NCBI GenBank assembly: GCA_902608305.1
Contig: CACLNK010000006.1
Span: forward strand, 1 to 26,419
Reading direction: 5' to 3'
Length of the DNA stretch: 26,419 nt
DNA from: an uncultured Pelagibacteraceae bacterium
Lineage (GTDB): Bacteria > Pseudomonadota > Alphaproteobacteria > Pelagibacterales > Pelagibacteraceae
The translations under genes were made by a program, and so were the position numbers. The number at the start of each line of letters is the position of its first letter. The stretch's first letter is position 1. Shown here piece by piece: positions 13,968-21,338 of the stretch. Below the pieces are notes generated by a model. It had not been told where the DNA came from, did no database searches, and was given only the letters and a program-made list of their open reading frames with translations.

Positions 13968-16573
13968 TTATAATAAAAGAAAAAAAGAAAAAAAATATTC
14001 TTTTTTCTTTTAACAAGTTTCTTTTTTTATACTTTTTCGTAACTTTATTTTTTGGCTTAATACTAACTGGTTTTATATTTACTTCATATACATTTGAGAA
14101 AGCTAAAACTAATTTTTTGGACTATTTTTCCAAAGCAGGAAGATATGAATATTTGTATCTTCCAAAAATAACACTAGAAGCATTAAAAAGTAATTTTTAC
14201 AAAATTAATGAGATTAATCTAGAAATACAATTTGATGATGTTCTTGTAATAGAAAATTTTAGAAAAACTTCAATAGAAAACGGAATTTTAGGATCAAAGG
14301 AATTAATACCTAGGGTAAAAGCAAATATAATTTTTGAAGGAAAAAAATACCGAGGAGATATAAGACTAAAAGGTGATAGAAAAGTTCATTTTCAGGAAAA
14401 AAGCAAATCTTCTTACAAAGTAGAATTAGATCGGAATCAATATCTTTTTGGATTAAAGAAATTTTCAATCCAGAAGCCAAGGATAAGAAATTATATACAC
14501 GAATGGATTTTTCATGAAATGGCAAGAGATTTTAATATAATTAAATTAAAATACGAATTTATAAATCTCAGTGTAAATGGTGAGGATCAAGGTCTGTATG
14601 TAATTGAAGAAGGTTTTGGTAAAGAATTAATAGAGAGAAACAAAAGAAGGAATGGGCCTATATTCGGAATAGATGAAGACATATCAAATGATATTAATAA
14701 TCCTGTTTTTGAAATTTATAATAAAAATTACTGGTCTAGATCAGAAAACAATCCATTAGTAAGAACTGCTTCTCAAAAATTAAGAGATTTTTTCAACAAA
14801 GAAGATAATTTAGAAAATGTTTTTGATGTAGAAAAATGGGCAGCATATTTTGCTGTTGTTGATATGACGTCAAATTATCATGGGGCTTTATTAAAAAGTG
14901 TTAAGTTTTATTATAATCCAATCAATGGACTTTTTGAACCAATTCCATTTGATGGACACAGACTTAAACCAAATTATCATAGTTATAATTTAAATTATGA
15001 TGATAGAATTTTGATTGATATCATATCTGACGCACAAAATCGAGACGAAGCGTCTTTAACTTGGGTTAAAAAATTTTTTTTTAAAAGTAAAGAAATAAAT
15101 CAAGATTTTTATAATCTTTATTTAAAAAACTTGAGAACTATAAGCTCAAAAATATACATAGATAAATTTTTAAAAAAAAATTTAAAAAAAATAAAAAAAA
15201 TTAATTCTCATATTTATTCGGACTATTTCTATTATGATAACAGTAGAAATTTTGGTTCTGGATTGTATTATTTTTTATTAGAAGATTTTTTTCATCAGGC
15301 AGAAAACATTCAAAATAAATTAAAAACCAAAAGAAATATTCAAGTGTTAAAAAAAAATAACTCCGAATTTTTAATAAAAAATTATTATAAAAATTATGGA
15401 GCACTAATGATAGAAAAACTAATTTGTAATAATAATGGTCAAAAAATTGAAATTAAAATAAATGAACCTGTAAAAAATTTTTCAAACACACTTATAAAAC
15501 CACCTAAAGAAAAAATAGAAAATTTAAGATGTACGCATGTAAATTTAGTTAATAAATTCAATGAGAATCCATCCTTAATGAAGGTTGATTATATAAATTC
15601 TGACTATAATTATAAAAAATTCCAAGATAGTGATCCTGAAATATTAGACAAATATTTTGTTAAAGAAAACAAACAACTTTTTTTAATTAACGACGAAATT
15701 GTAATTGATCAAAATTTATATATTCCAAAAGGATATGAAGTTTTTGTAAAACCCAATCAAAAAATATTTCTTATTAATAATGCTTTTATAATCTCTAATT
15801 CACCCTGGAATATAGGCGGAGAAAATGGACAAGTAGTTATAACTGGAAGAATAGATAATATGGGAGGAGGAATATTGATCGGAGACAATAATAAATTATC
15901 AAAAATTCAAAATACAAAAATTTCTTACTTAACAGGCTATGAAAAAAAATTAAATCCAGAATTTTTAATTTTAGGGTCAATTAACTTTCATCAAACAAAT
16001 GTAGAAATTAAAAATGTTAATTTTGAAAATATTTATTCAGAAGATTCAATAAATATATTTAGATCTTCATTTAAAATTAACAATAATAGTTTTAACAATA
16101 TTAGTTTTGATGCAATTGATATAGATTTTAGCAATGGAGAAATAAGTTATTCTAATTTTAAAAACATAAAAAATGATGCAATTGATTTTTCAGGATCAAA
16201 TGCAAAAATCTACAATTCTTATTTTGAAAATGTAGATGATAAATTGATAAGTGCAGGAGAAAATTCAAAAATTAATATTTCTAAAATCAATGGTCTTAAC
16301 TCACATGCTGGAATTGTTAGTAAAGATGGATCAGAAGTTTATTCAAGCGATATTGATTTTAATGGTGTTGCAATTCCTTTTGCTGCATATCAAAAAAAAA
16401 AAGAATATAACCATGGTTTATTAGTTGTAAAAAATTATGACATTAATAATTTTTCAGCAAAATGGATTAAAGATAAAAAATCAAAAATTATTGTAAATAA
16501 TATACCAGTTGAAATTGGGACGAAAAACGTACTTTCAATAATTAATGAAAAAAAATTTTTTTTAATAGAATAG
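13964..16573 (+). CDS. Membrane-anchored CotH-family kinase with C-terminal beta-helix
   Basis: An 869-residue protein. A basic N-terminus and one membrane segment (about 16-41) place the remainder outside the cytoplasm. The CotH-kinase region spans about 115-390: IRLKGDRKVHFQEKSKSSYK (133-152), the INLSVNGEDQGLYVIEEGFG block (200-219), then D300-MTSNYHG and FEPIPFDGH (324-332), with D330 in the position of the metal-binding Asp of the P-x-D-x-D-like motif. From about 575 to 850 it forms a right-handed beta-helix: a Pro-Lys-Gly entry strand, then Asn/Asp-rich coils of about 22 residues with a repeated NI-x-x-DAID theme (708-774). Bacillus CotH is an atypical protein kinase that phosphorylates spore-coat proteins; the substrate here is unknown. 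Translation is coupled to the DUF4956 gene. It is the largest gene in the window. Confidence 0.85.
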   Translation: MIIIKEKKKKNILFSFNKFLFLYFFVTLFFGLILTGFIFTSYTFEKAKTNFLDYFSKAGRYEYLYLPKITLEALKSNFYKINEINLEIQFDDVLVIENFRKTSIENGILGSKELIPRVKANIIFEGKKYRGDIRLKGDRKVHFQEKSKSSYKVELDRNQYLFGLKKFSIQKPRIRNYIHEWIFHEMARDFNIIKLKYEFINLSVNGEDQGLYVIEEGFGKELIERNKRRNGPIFGIDEDISNDINNPVFEIYNKNYWSRSENNPLVRTASQKLRDFFNKEDNLENVFDVEKWAAYFAVVDMTSNYHGALLKSVKFYYNPINGLFEPIPFDGHRLKPNYHSYNLNYDDRILIDIISDAQNRDEASLTWVKKFFFKSKEINQDFYNLYLKNLRTISSKIYIDKFLKKNLKKIKKINSHIYSDYFYYDNSRNFGSGLYYFLLEDFFHQAENIQNKLKTKRNIQVLKKNNSEFLIKNYYKNYGALMIEKLICNNNGQKIEIKINEPVKNFSNTLIKPPKEKIENLRCTHVNLVNKFNENPSLMKVDYINSDYNYKKFQDSDPEILDKYFVKENKQLFLINDEIVIDQNLYIPKGYEVFVKPNQKIFLINNAFIISNSPWNIGGENGQVVITGRIDNMGGGILIGDNNKLSKIQNTKISYLTGYEKKLNPEFLILGSINFHQTNVEIKNVNFENIYSEDSINIFRSSFKINNNSFNNISFDAIDIDFSNGEISYSNFKNIKNDAIDFSGSNAKIYNSYFENVDDKLISAGENSKINISKINGLNSHAGIVSKDGSEVYSSDIDFNGVAIPFAAYQKKKEYNHGLLVVKNYDINNFSAKWIKDKKSKIIVNNIPVEIGTKNVLSIINEKKFFLIE

Positions 16574-16580
16574 CAAACCA

Positions 16581-17255
16581 ATGTTAAATAAAATAAATAG
16601 ATTTGAAAGAAAATGGATATATAAGAGTGGTGATTACTTAACCCTAATTAACTCTTTAATCAGATCAAATTTCTTTTTCAGTAGTCAATATCCAAAAAGA
16701 AGAGTTAATTCAATTTACTTTGATAGTTCTAATTATTCATCTATTAGACAAAATTTGGATGGAGTTAGTAATAAAAAAAAAATTAGAGTTAGATGGTATG
16801 GAGAAGGAAATAAATTAATAAAACCATTACTTGAAGTTAAAAGTAAAAAGGGCTCTGAAACAAAAAAAGAAAGCTATAAAATTAATGAATTAAATGATCT
16901 TAAATTTCCTAATTTTAAAAATTTAGAAATAATAAAAAACGTAATAAATAACAAAATTAAAACTAAAAAAATAATCTATCCAGTATTAACAACTCATTAT
17001 AATAGGCAATATTTTATATCTAGTAATGGCAAAATTAGAGCTACCGTTGATTATAATTTAAAAAGTATTTTTTTGAAAAATCAAAGTCAGCTGGATATAA
17101 AAAAAAATTTTTCTTTTGTATGTATATTAGAATTTAAATATGCAACTAAATCTGATAAGTATGTAAGACAAAATCTTAAAGAAATTACGTTACGTTTATC
17201 AAAAAATTCTAAGTTTGTTAATTCCGCATTTGAAATTCCTAAGTTTTACTCATAG
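16581..17255 (+). CDS. VTC-domain protein, polyphosphate polymerase superfamily
   Basis: A 224-residue protein made almost entirely of one VTC domain, the tunnel-fold catalytic domain of yeast Vtc4, which polymerises ATP phosphate into polyphosphate. Family landmarks in order are RFERKW (7-12), the strand RRVNSIYFDS (40-49), KKIRVRWYG (66-74) with R69 and R71 lining the tunnel, LLEVKSKKG (83-91), HYNRQYF (139-145), RATVDYN (153-159), the metal-ligand strand ILEFKY (182-187, E184) and the closing RLSKNSKF. Basic and acidic tunnel residues therefore appear intact. There is no membrane segment, so it is probably cytoplasmic, with the DUF4956 protein as membrane partner. It starts 7 bases after the CotH gene and ends the operon. 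Polyphosphate synthesis is inferred; bacterial VTC-like domains may use other nucleotides or acceptors. Confidence 0.87.
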   Translation: MLNKINRFERKWIYKSGDYLTLINSLIRSNFFFSSQYPKRRVNSIYFDSSNYSSIRQNLDGVSNKKKIRVRWYGEGNKLIKPLLEVKSKKGSETKKESYKINELNDLKFPNFKNLEIIKNVINNKIKTKKIIYPVLTTHYNRQYFISSNGKIRATVDYNLKSIFLKNQSQLDIKKNFSFVCILEFKYATKSDKYVRQNLKEITLRLSKNSKFVNSAFEIPKFYS

Positions 17256-17300
17256 TTTTTAGAATTTAAGTGTCAAAATCATTTAAATTTAACATTTGTT

Positions 17301-17328
17301 TTGCAAAATCTATTATAGATTGTAATAT
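17301..17328 (+). promoter_or_regulatory. Predicted leuA promoter containing an inverted repeat
   Basis: TTGCAA (17301-17306) and TAATAT (17323-17328) are 16 bases apart, giving a start at about 17335 and a short leader of about 18 bases. Between the two boxes lies a perfect inverted repeat, ATCTA-TTA-TAGAT (17308-17320), placed as a repressor operator would be. The palindrome TCGATCGA (17328-17335) overlaps the expected start site. The leader has no room for a leucine-rich attenuator peptide. Confidence 0.45.
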
Positions 17329-17352
17329 CGATCGACAGAAAAATTAACACTC

Positions 17353-18939
17353 ATGACTGATAAAAATAGAGTTTATATCTTTGACACAACAATGCGTGAT
17401 GGAGAGCAATCACCGGGAGCGTCAATGAGTTTGGAAGAAAAAATTCAAATTTCGAGAGTATTTGATGAACTTGGAATTGATATTATTGAAGCTGGATTTC
17501 CAATTGCTTCACCAGGTGATTTTGAAGCCGTAAGTGAGATTAGTAAAATATTAAAAAAATCTATTCCTTGTGGTTTATCAAGACATTCCAAAAAAGATAT
17601 TGATAGATGTTATGAGGCATTAAGATCTGCACCAAGGTTTAGGATTCACACATTTATTTCAACAAGCCCACTTCACATGAAGCACAAATTAAATAAAACA
17701 CCTGAACAAGTTTATGAATCAGTCAAAGAACACGTAACTTATGCAAGAAAATTTACTGATGATGTAGAGTGGTCATGTGAAGATGGAACTAGAACTGATA
17801 TAGATTTTATGTGTAAGACCGTTGAACTTGCAATTAAATCTGGAGCCAAAACAATAAATATTCCTGATACTGTAGGATATACAGTTCCAACTGAGTTTAC
17901 AAAAATTATTCAAACTTTACTAAATAAAGTGCCAAATATTGATAAAGCAATTTTATCAGTCCACTGTCACAATGATTTAGGTTTGGCTGTTGCAAACTCA
18001 CTTGCTGGAGTGCAAGCGGGAGCTAGACAAATTGAATGTACAATAAATGGAATTGGTGAAAGAGCTGGAAATGCAGCACTAGAAGAAGTTGTTATGGCTA
18101 TGAGAACAAGAAACGATCTAATGCCGTATTCAACGGGTATAAATACAAAATTAATTAGCAAAGCATCAAAAGTAGTATCTAATGCAACAGGTTTTCCTGT
18201 ACAATTTAATAAAGCTATTGTTGGAAAAAATGCTTTTGCTCATGAGGCTGGAATTCATCAAGATGGAATGCTTAAGAATAGAAATACTTACGAAATCATG
18301 ACGCCAGAAAGTGTTGGAGTTAAACAAACCTCATTAGTTATGGGTAAACATTCTGGAAGACATGCATTTAAAGATAAATTAAACAGCCTTGGGTATGTTG
18401 ATGTAACTGATGATGTAATAGAAAATGCTTTCGGTAAATTTAAAGTTTTAGCGGATAAGAAAAAACATATTTATGATGAAGATATTGTTGCATTAGTTGA
18501 TGATAGTTTAATTAAAGAAGATAATGTAATTACTCTTAAATCTTTAAAAGTTTTTGCTGGAACAGGAGAACCCCAAAGAGCTGAAATGACATTGGAAGTT
18601 TATGGAGAAATTAAAAAAGCAAAGGAAACAGGAGATGGACCTGTGGATGCAACATTTAAATGTATCAAAAAGTTATACCCACATGAAGTTAATTTACAGC
18701 TTTATCAGGTTCATGCAGTAACAGAAGGGACTGATGCACAGGCAACAGTGAGTGTTAGAATTGAAGAAGAGGGAAAAACTACTGTTGGTCAAGCTGCTGA
18801 TACCGATACTTTAGTTGCATCAGCAAATGCTTACATTAATGCATTGAATAAAATGATTATAAAAAGAAAGAGAAATTTTGCTCCTGAAAATACAGAGATA
18901 AAACAGAATTTAAAAAGTGAAAAACTGAAAGGAATATAA
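17353..18939 (+). CDS. leuA: 2-isopropylmalate synthase
   Basis: A 528-residue enzyme that condenses acetyl-CoA with 2-ketoisovalerate, the committed step of leucine synthesis. The N-terminal TIM barrel begins with FDTTMRDGEQSPGAS (10-24), with catalytic Arg15 and metal ligand Asp16 or its neighbour Asp11. The metal-binding H204-x-H206 is in SVHCHNDLGLAVANSLAG, and the glycine-rich GIGERAGNAALEE follows at 233-245. The C-terminal LeuA dimer domain (about 390-505) carries leucine feedback regulation. Length is typical of the bacterial long form. It has its own predicted promoter after the VTC gene, and its stop abuts the mreB ATG with no gap, so it appears to head the cell-shape operon. Homocitrate or citramalate synthase is an alternative, but the sequence reads as LeuA. 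Confidence 0.95.
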   Translation: MTDKNRVYIFDTTMRDGEQSPGASMSLEEKIQISRVFDELGIDIIEAGFPIASPGDFEAVSEISKILKKSIPCGLSRHSKKDIDRCYEALRSAPRFRIHTFISTSPLHMKHKLNKTPEQVYESVKEHVTYARKFTDDVEWSCEDGTRTDIDFMCKTVELAIKSGAKTINIPDTVGYTVPTEFTKIIQTLLNKVPNIDKAILSVHCHNDLGLAVANSLAGVQAGARQIECTINGIGERAGNAALEEVVMAMRTRNDLMPYSTGINTKLISKASKVVSNATGFPVQFNKAIVGKNAFAHEAGIHQDGMLKNRNTYEIMTPESVGVKQTSLVMGKHSGRHAFKDKLNSLGYVDVTDDVIENAFGKFKVLADKKKHIYDEDIVALVDDSLIKEDNVITLKSLKVFAGTGEPQRAEMTLEVYGEIKKAKETGDGPVDATFKCIKKLYPHEVNLQLYQVHAVTEGTDAQATVSVRIEEEGKTTVGQAADTDTLVASANAYINALNKMIIKRKRNFAPENTEIKQNLKSEKLKGI

Positions 18940-19974
18940 ATGGGAATGTTAGGAAATATATCAAAGATTTGGAGCCAAGATATGGCAATAGATCTAGGCA
19001 CTGCAAATACATTGGTTGTACTTAAAGGACAAGGGGTTGTTTTAAATGAACCATCTGTAGTCGCTGTTGTTGATGACAAAGGAAAAAAATCTGTTTTGGC
19101 GGTAGGCGATGAAGCAAAAACAATGTTGGGAAGAACTCCAGGAAATATAAGTGCAATTAGACCTTTAAGAGACGGTGTTATAGCAGATTTTATTGTCACT
19201 GAAGAAATGATTAAGCATTTTATTAAAAAAGTTCATAAAAGAAGAACTTTTGCAAACCCGAGAATTTTAATAGCTGTTCCAACAGGATCTACTCCAGTTG
19301 AGAGAAAAGCTATACAAGATAGTGCATTAGCAGCTGGCGCAAGAAGAGTTCAATTAATTGAAGAACCCATTGCAGCAGCGATTGGTGCAAATCTTCCAAT
19401 TTCTGAAGCAACAGGTTCAATGGTAGTTGATATTGGCGGAGGAACAACTGAGATAGCAGTTATGTCATTAGGTGGAGTTGTTTATTCAAATTCTTTAAGA
19501 ATAGCAGGAGACGCAATGGACACTGCTTTACAAACCTATATGAGAAAAGAATATAATTTATTAATTGGAGATAGCACAGCTGAAAAGGTTAAAAAAGAAA
19601 TTGGAACAGCAATACCAACAAATAATAATTCATATGCGGTTAAGGGAAGGGATATTAGATCTGGTACTCCAAAAGAAGTCAATATTACTGAAGAAGATAG
19701 CTCTGAAGCTTTATCAGGAATTTTAAATGAAATTGTAAGTGGAATTAAGGATGCATTAGAAAATACTCCTCCAGAGTTATCCGCAGATCTAGTTGATATG
19801 GGATTAACTTTAACTGGTGGTGGCGCACTATTAAAAAATATTGATAAACGATTTTCTAAGGAAACAGGACTTCCTGTCCATATTGCAGACGATCCATTAG
19901 CATGTGTTGCAATTGGAACTGGAAAAGCTTTAGATCAAGAAGAAATATTTAATACTATGCTATCTGAGTATTAA
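18940..19974 (+). CDS. mreB: Rod-shape protein MreB (bacterial actin)
   Basis: A 344-residue actin homologue that polymerises under the inner membrane and guides the elongation machinery. The actin-family motifs are present: phosphate-1 MAIDLGTANTLV (11-22), the connect-1 region LIEEPIAAAIGANLP, phosphate-2 VVDIGGGTTEIAVMS, and the adenosine motif LTLTGGGALLKNID. An AAAGGAAT ribosome-binding site lies inside the end of leuA, and the start follows the leuA stop directly. A second ATG two codons on (18946) is an equally reasonable start. The N-terminal MGMLGNISKIW could form a short membrane-binding amphipathic helix, as in Gram-negative MreB. Confidence 0.97.
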   Translation: MGMLGNISKIWSQDMAIDLGTANTLVVLKGQGVVLNEPSVVAVVDDKGKKSVLAVGDEAKTMLGRTPGNISAIRPLRDGVIADFIVTEEMIKHFIKKVHKRRTFANPRILIAVPTGSTPVERKAIQDSALAAGARRVQLIEEPIAAAIGANLPISEATGSMVVDIGGGTTEIAVMSLGGVVYSNSLRIAGDAMDTALQTYMRKEYNLLIGDSTAEKVKKEIGTAIPTNNNSYAVKGRDIRSGTPKEVNITEEDSSEALSGILNEIVSGIKDALENTPPELSADLVDMGLTLTGGGALLKNIDKRFSKETGLPVHIADDPLACVAIGTGKALDQEEIFNTMLSEY

Positions 19975-19980
19975 AAAAAA

Positions 19981-20823
19981 ATGCAACCGAGTAGGGACGA
20001 CTTTGTAATAGCTATTCGCTCAGCCTTTTTGAAAAAAGGAACCAAACAAAGATTTTCACTTATTGTTCTTTTATTTTTTTCAATTACTTTAATTGTTTTA
20101 GGAAAATACAATTTTGTTGGTATTAATTATTTAAAAGCAATGATTAATGAAGTTGTTTATAGATCTTCATACATAGTTTCTGTTCCAGAAAAATATGCCG
20201 TGCAATCTTACAATATAGTACGAGATCATTTTATGCTTTATGAAGATTACAATATAGTAAAAAAAAAATTAAAAAAAATAGAATCTAAAAAGTATAATAT
20301 AGATTTCCTAATAGCTGAAAATAATAAATTAAAAAAAACTTTGGAAGAAGTCAGTTATTCATCAGATGAACAACATGCAAAAGTTTTAATCGATAAAGAA
20401 AGTCCATTTCTTCGTTCAATTATTATTAATAAAGGAACAAAACATAATATTACAAAAGGAATGACTATATTAAATAATAACTACCTTGTAGGAAAAGTTG
20501 TAGAGGTAAACTTTTCAACCGCAAGAGTATTATTGTTGTCAGATTTAAATAGCAAAACTCCAGTTACAATAGAGCCAGGAAGTATTCAGGCAATATTATC
20601 TGGAACCGGTAAAAATAATGGAACTATTCAATATGCGAAAGAAAATCTACCTATAAATGTAGGAAGCATTGTTTTTACTTCCGGAGCTGGTGGTCTTTTT
20701 AAAGAAGGTATTCCAATAGGAAAAATTGCGGAAATAAATAATACAAAAGTCATAGATTTTTTTTCAGATTTTTCACAACTTGGATTTGTTAAAGTTGTTT
20801 TGTATAGTAAGGAGAATAATTAA
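19981..20823 (+). CDS. mreC: Rod-shape-determining protein MreC
   Basis: A 280-residue periplasmic scaffold of the elongasome. A cytoplasmic N-terminus of about 24 residues precedes one membrane helix (about 25-41). A coiled coil follows at about 80-115, rich in Lys and Glu (KKKLKKIESKK and ENNKLKKTLEEV). The rest is the beta-rich MreC domain (VLIDKESPFLRSIIINKGTKH, then FSTARVLLLSDLNSKTPV and IVFTSGAGGLFKEGIPIGKI, each broken by turns). MreC activates PBP2-RodA. The gene starts 6 bases after mreB and ends two bases before the mreD start. It lacks the long disordered C-terminal tail seen in some larger alphaproteobacterial homologues. Confidence 0.93.
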   Translation: MQPSRDDFVIAIRSAFLKKGTKQRFSLIVLLFFSITLIVLGKYNFVGINYLKAMINEVVYRSSYIVSVPEKYAVQSYNIVRDHFMLYEDYNIVKKKLKKIESKKYNIDFLIAENNKLKKTLEEVSYSSDEQHAKVLIDKESPFLRSIIINKGTKHNITKGMTILNNNYLVGKVVEVNFSTARVLLLSDLNSKTPVTIEPGSIQAILSGTGKNNGTIQYAKENLPINVGSIVFTSGAGGLFKEGIPIGKIAEINNTKVIDFFSDFSQLGFVKVVLYSKENN

Positions 20824-20825
20824 TA

Positions 20826-21338
20826 ATGGTTATTCAAAAAAAAAGTAAAATATTTACTAATTTATTAAAATTAGCTCCTATAATTATTTTATTTGTATCC
20901 GTATTAAATGAATTTGATTTAAATTATATAAAGTATTTTTCTTTTAATTTTCCATTTATTTTAATTTTTTATTGGAGCCTTAAAAAAAGTGATAGCCTGG
21001 GATATGGATATATTTTTGTTGCTGGGTTAATTAATGATGTTGTAATAGGTTTTCCAATTGGATCCACGAGTGTTAATTATCTTTTAATATGTGGGTTTGC
21101 CTCATATCTTAGAAATATTACTCTTAGACCAAGTATGATTCAAGATTGGTTTTTTTTCTTATTTACTATTTTAGTTGTTAATTCAATGAGTTACATGATG
21201 TTAAATCTATTCTTTTCAACCAATGTAGATTATACAAATCTATTTTATAATACTTTTTTTACTTTCTTGTTTTATTTAGTGTTTGCAAATTTGTTTAAGA
21301 TTTATCAAAAATTAGTTTTTAAAGAAGCGAATGATTAG
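20826..21338 (+). CDS. mreD: Rod-shape-determining protein MreD
   Basis: A 170-residue integral membrane protein with about five hydrophobic segments and very little soluble sequence, as expected for MreD. The segment GYGYIFVAGLINDVVIGFPIGS (58-79), with its Asp-Val-x-x-Gly-x-Pro-x-Gly turn, is the conserved MreD feature. A perfect AAGGAG ribosome-binding site (20809-20814) lies 11 bases before the ATG. Its last eight bases overlap the PBP2 gene. Identity rests on the hydrophobic profile, that turn and its position after mreC. Confidence 0.9.
   Translation: MVIQKKSKIFTNLLKLAPIIILFVSVLNEFDLNYIKYFSFNFPFILIFYWSLKKSDSLGYGYIFVAGLINDVVIGFPIGSTSVNYLLICGFASYLRNITLRPSMIQDWFFFLFTILVVNSMSYMMLNLFFSTNVDYTNLFYNTFFTFLFYLVFANLFKIYQKLVFKEAND

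Noticed and set aside
18831..19199. Open frame of 122 codons opposite the leuA-mreB junction
   Set aside because: It runs antisense across two conserved genes and shows no recognisable domain.
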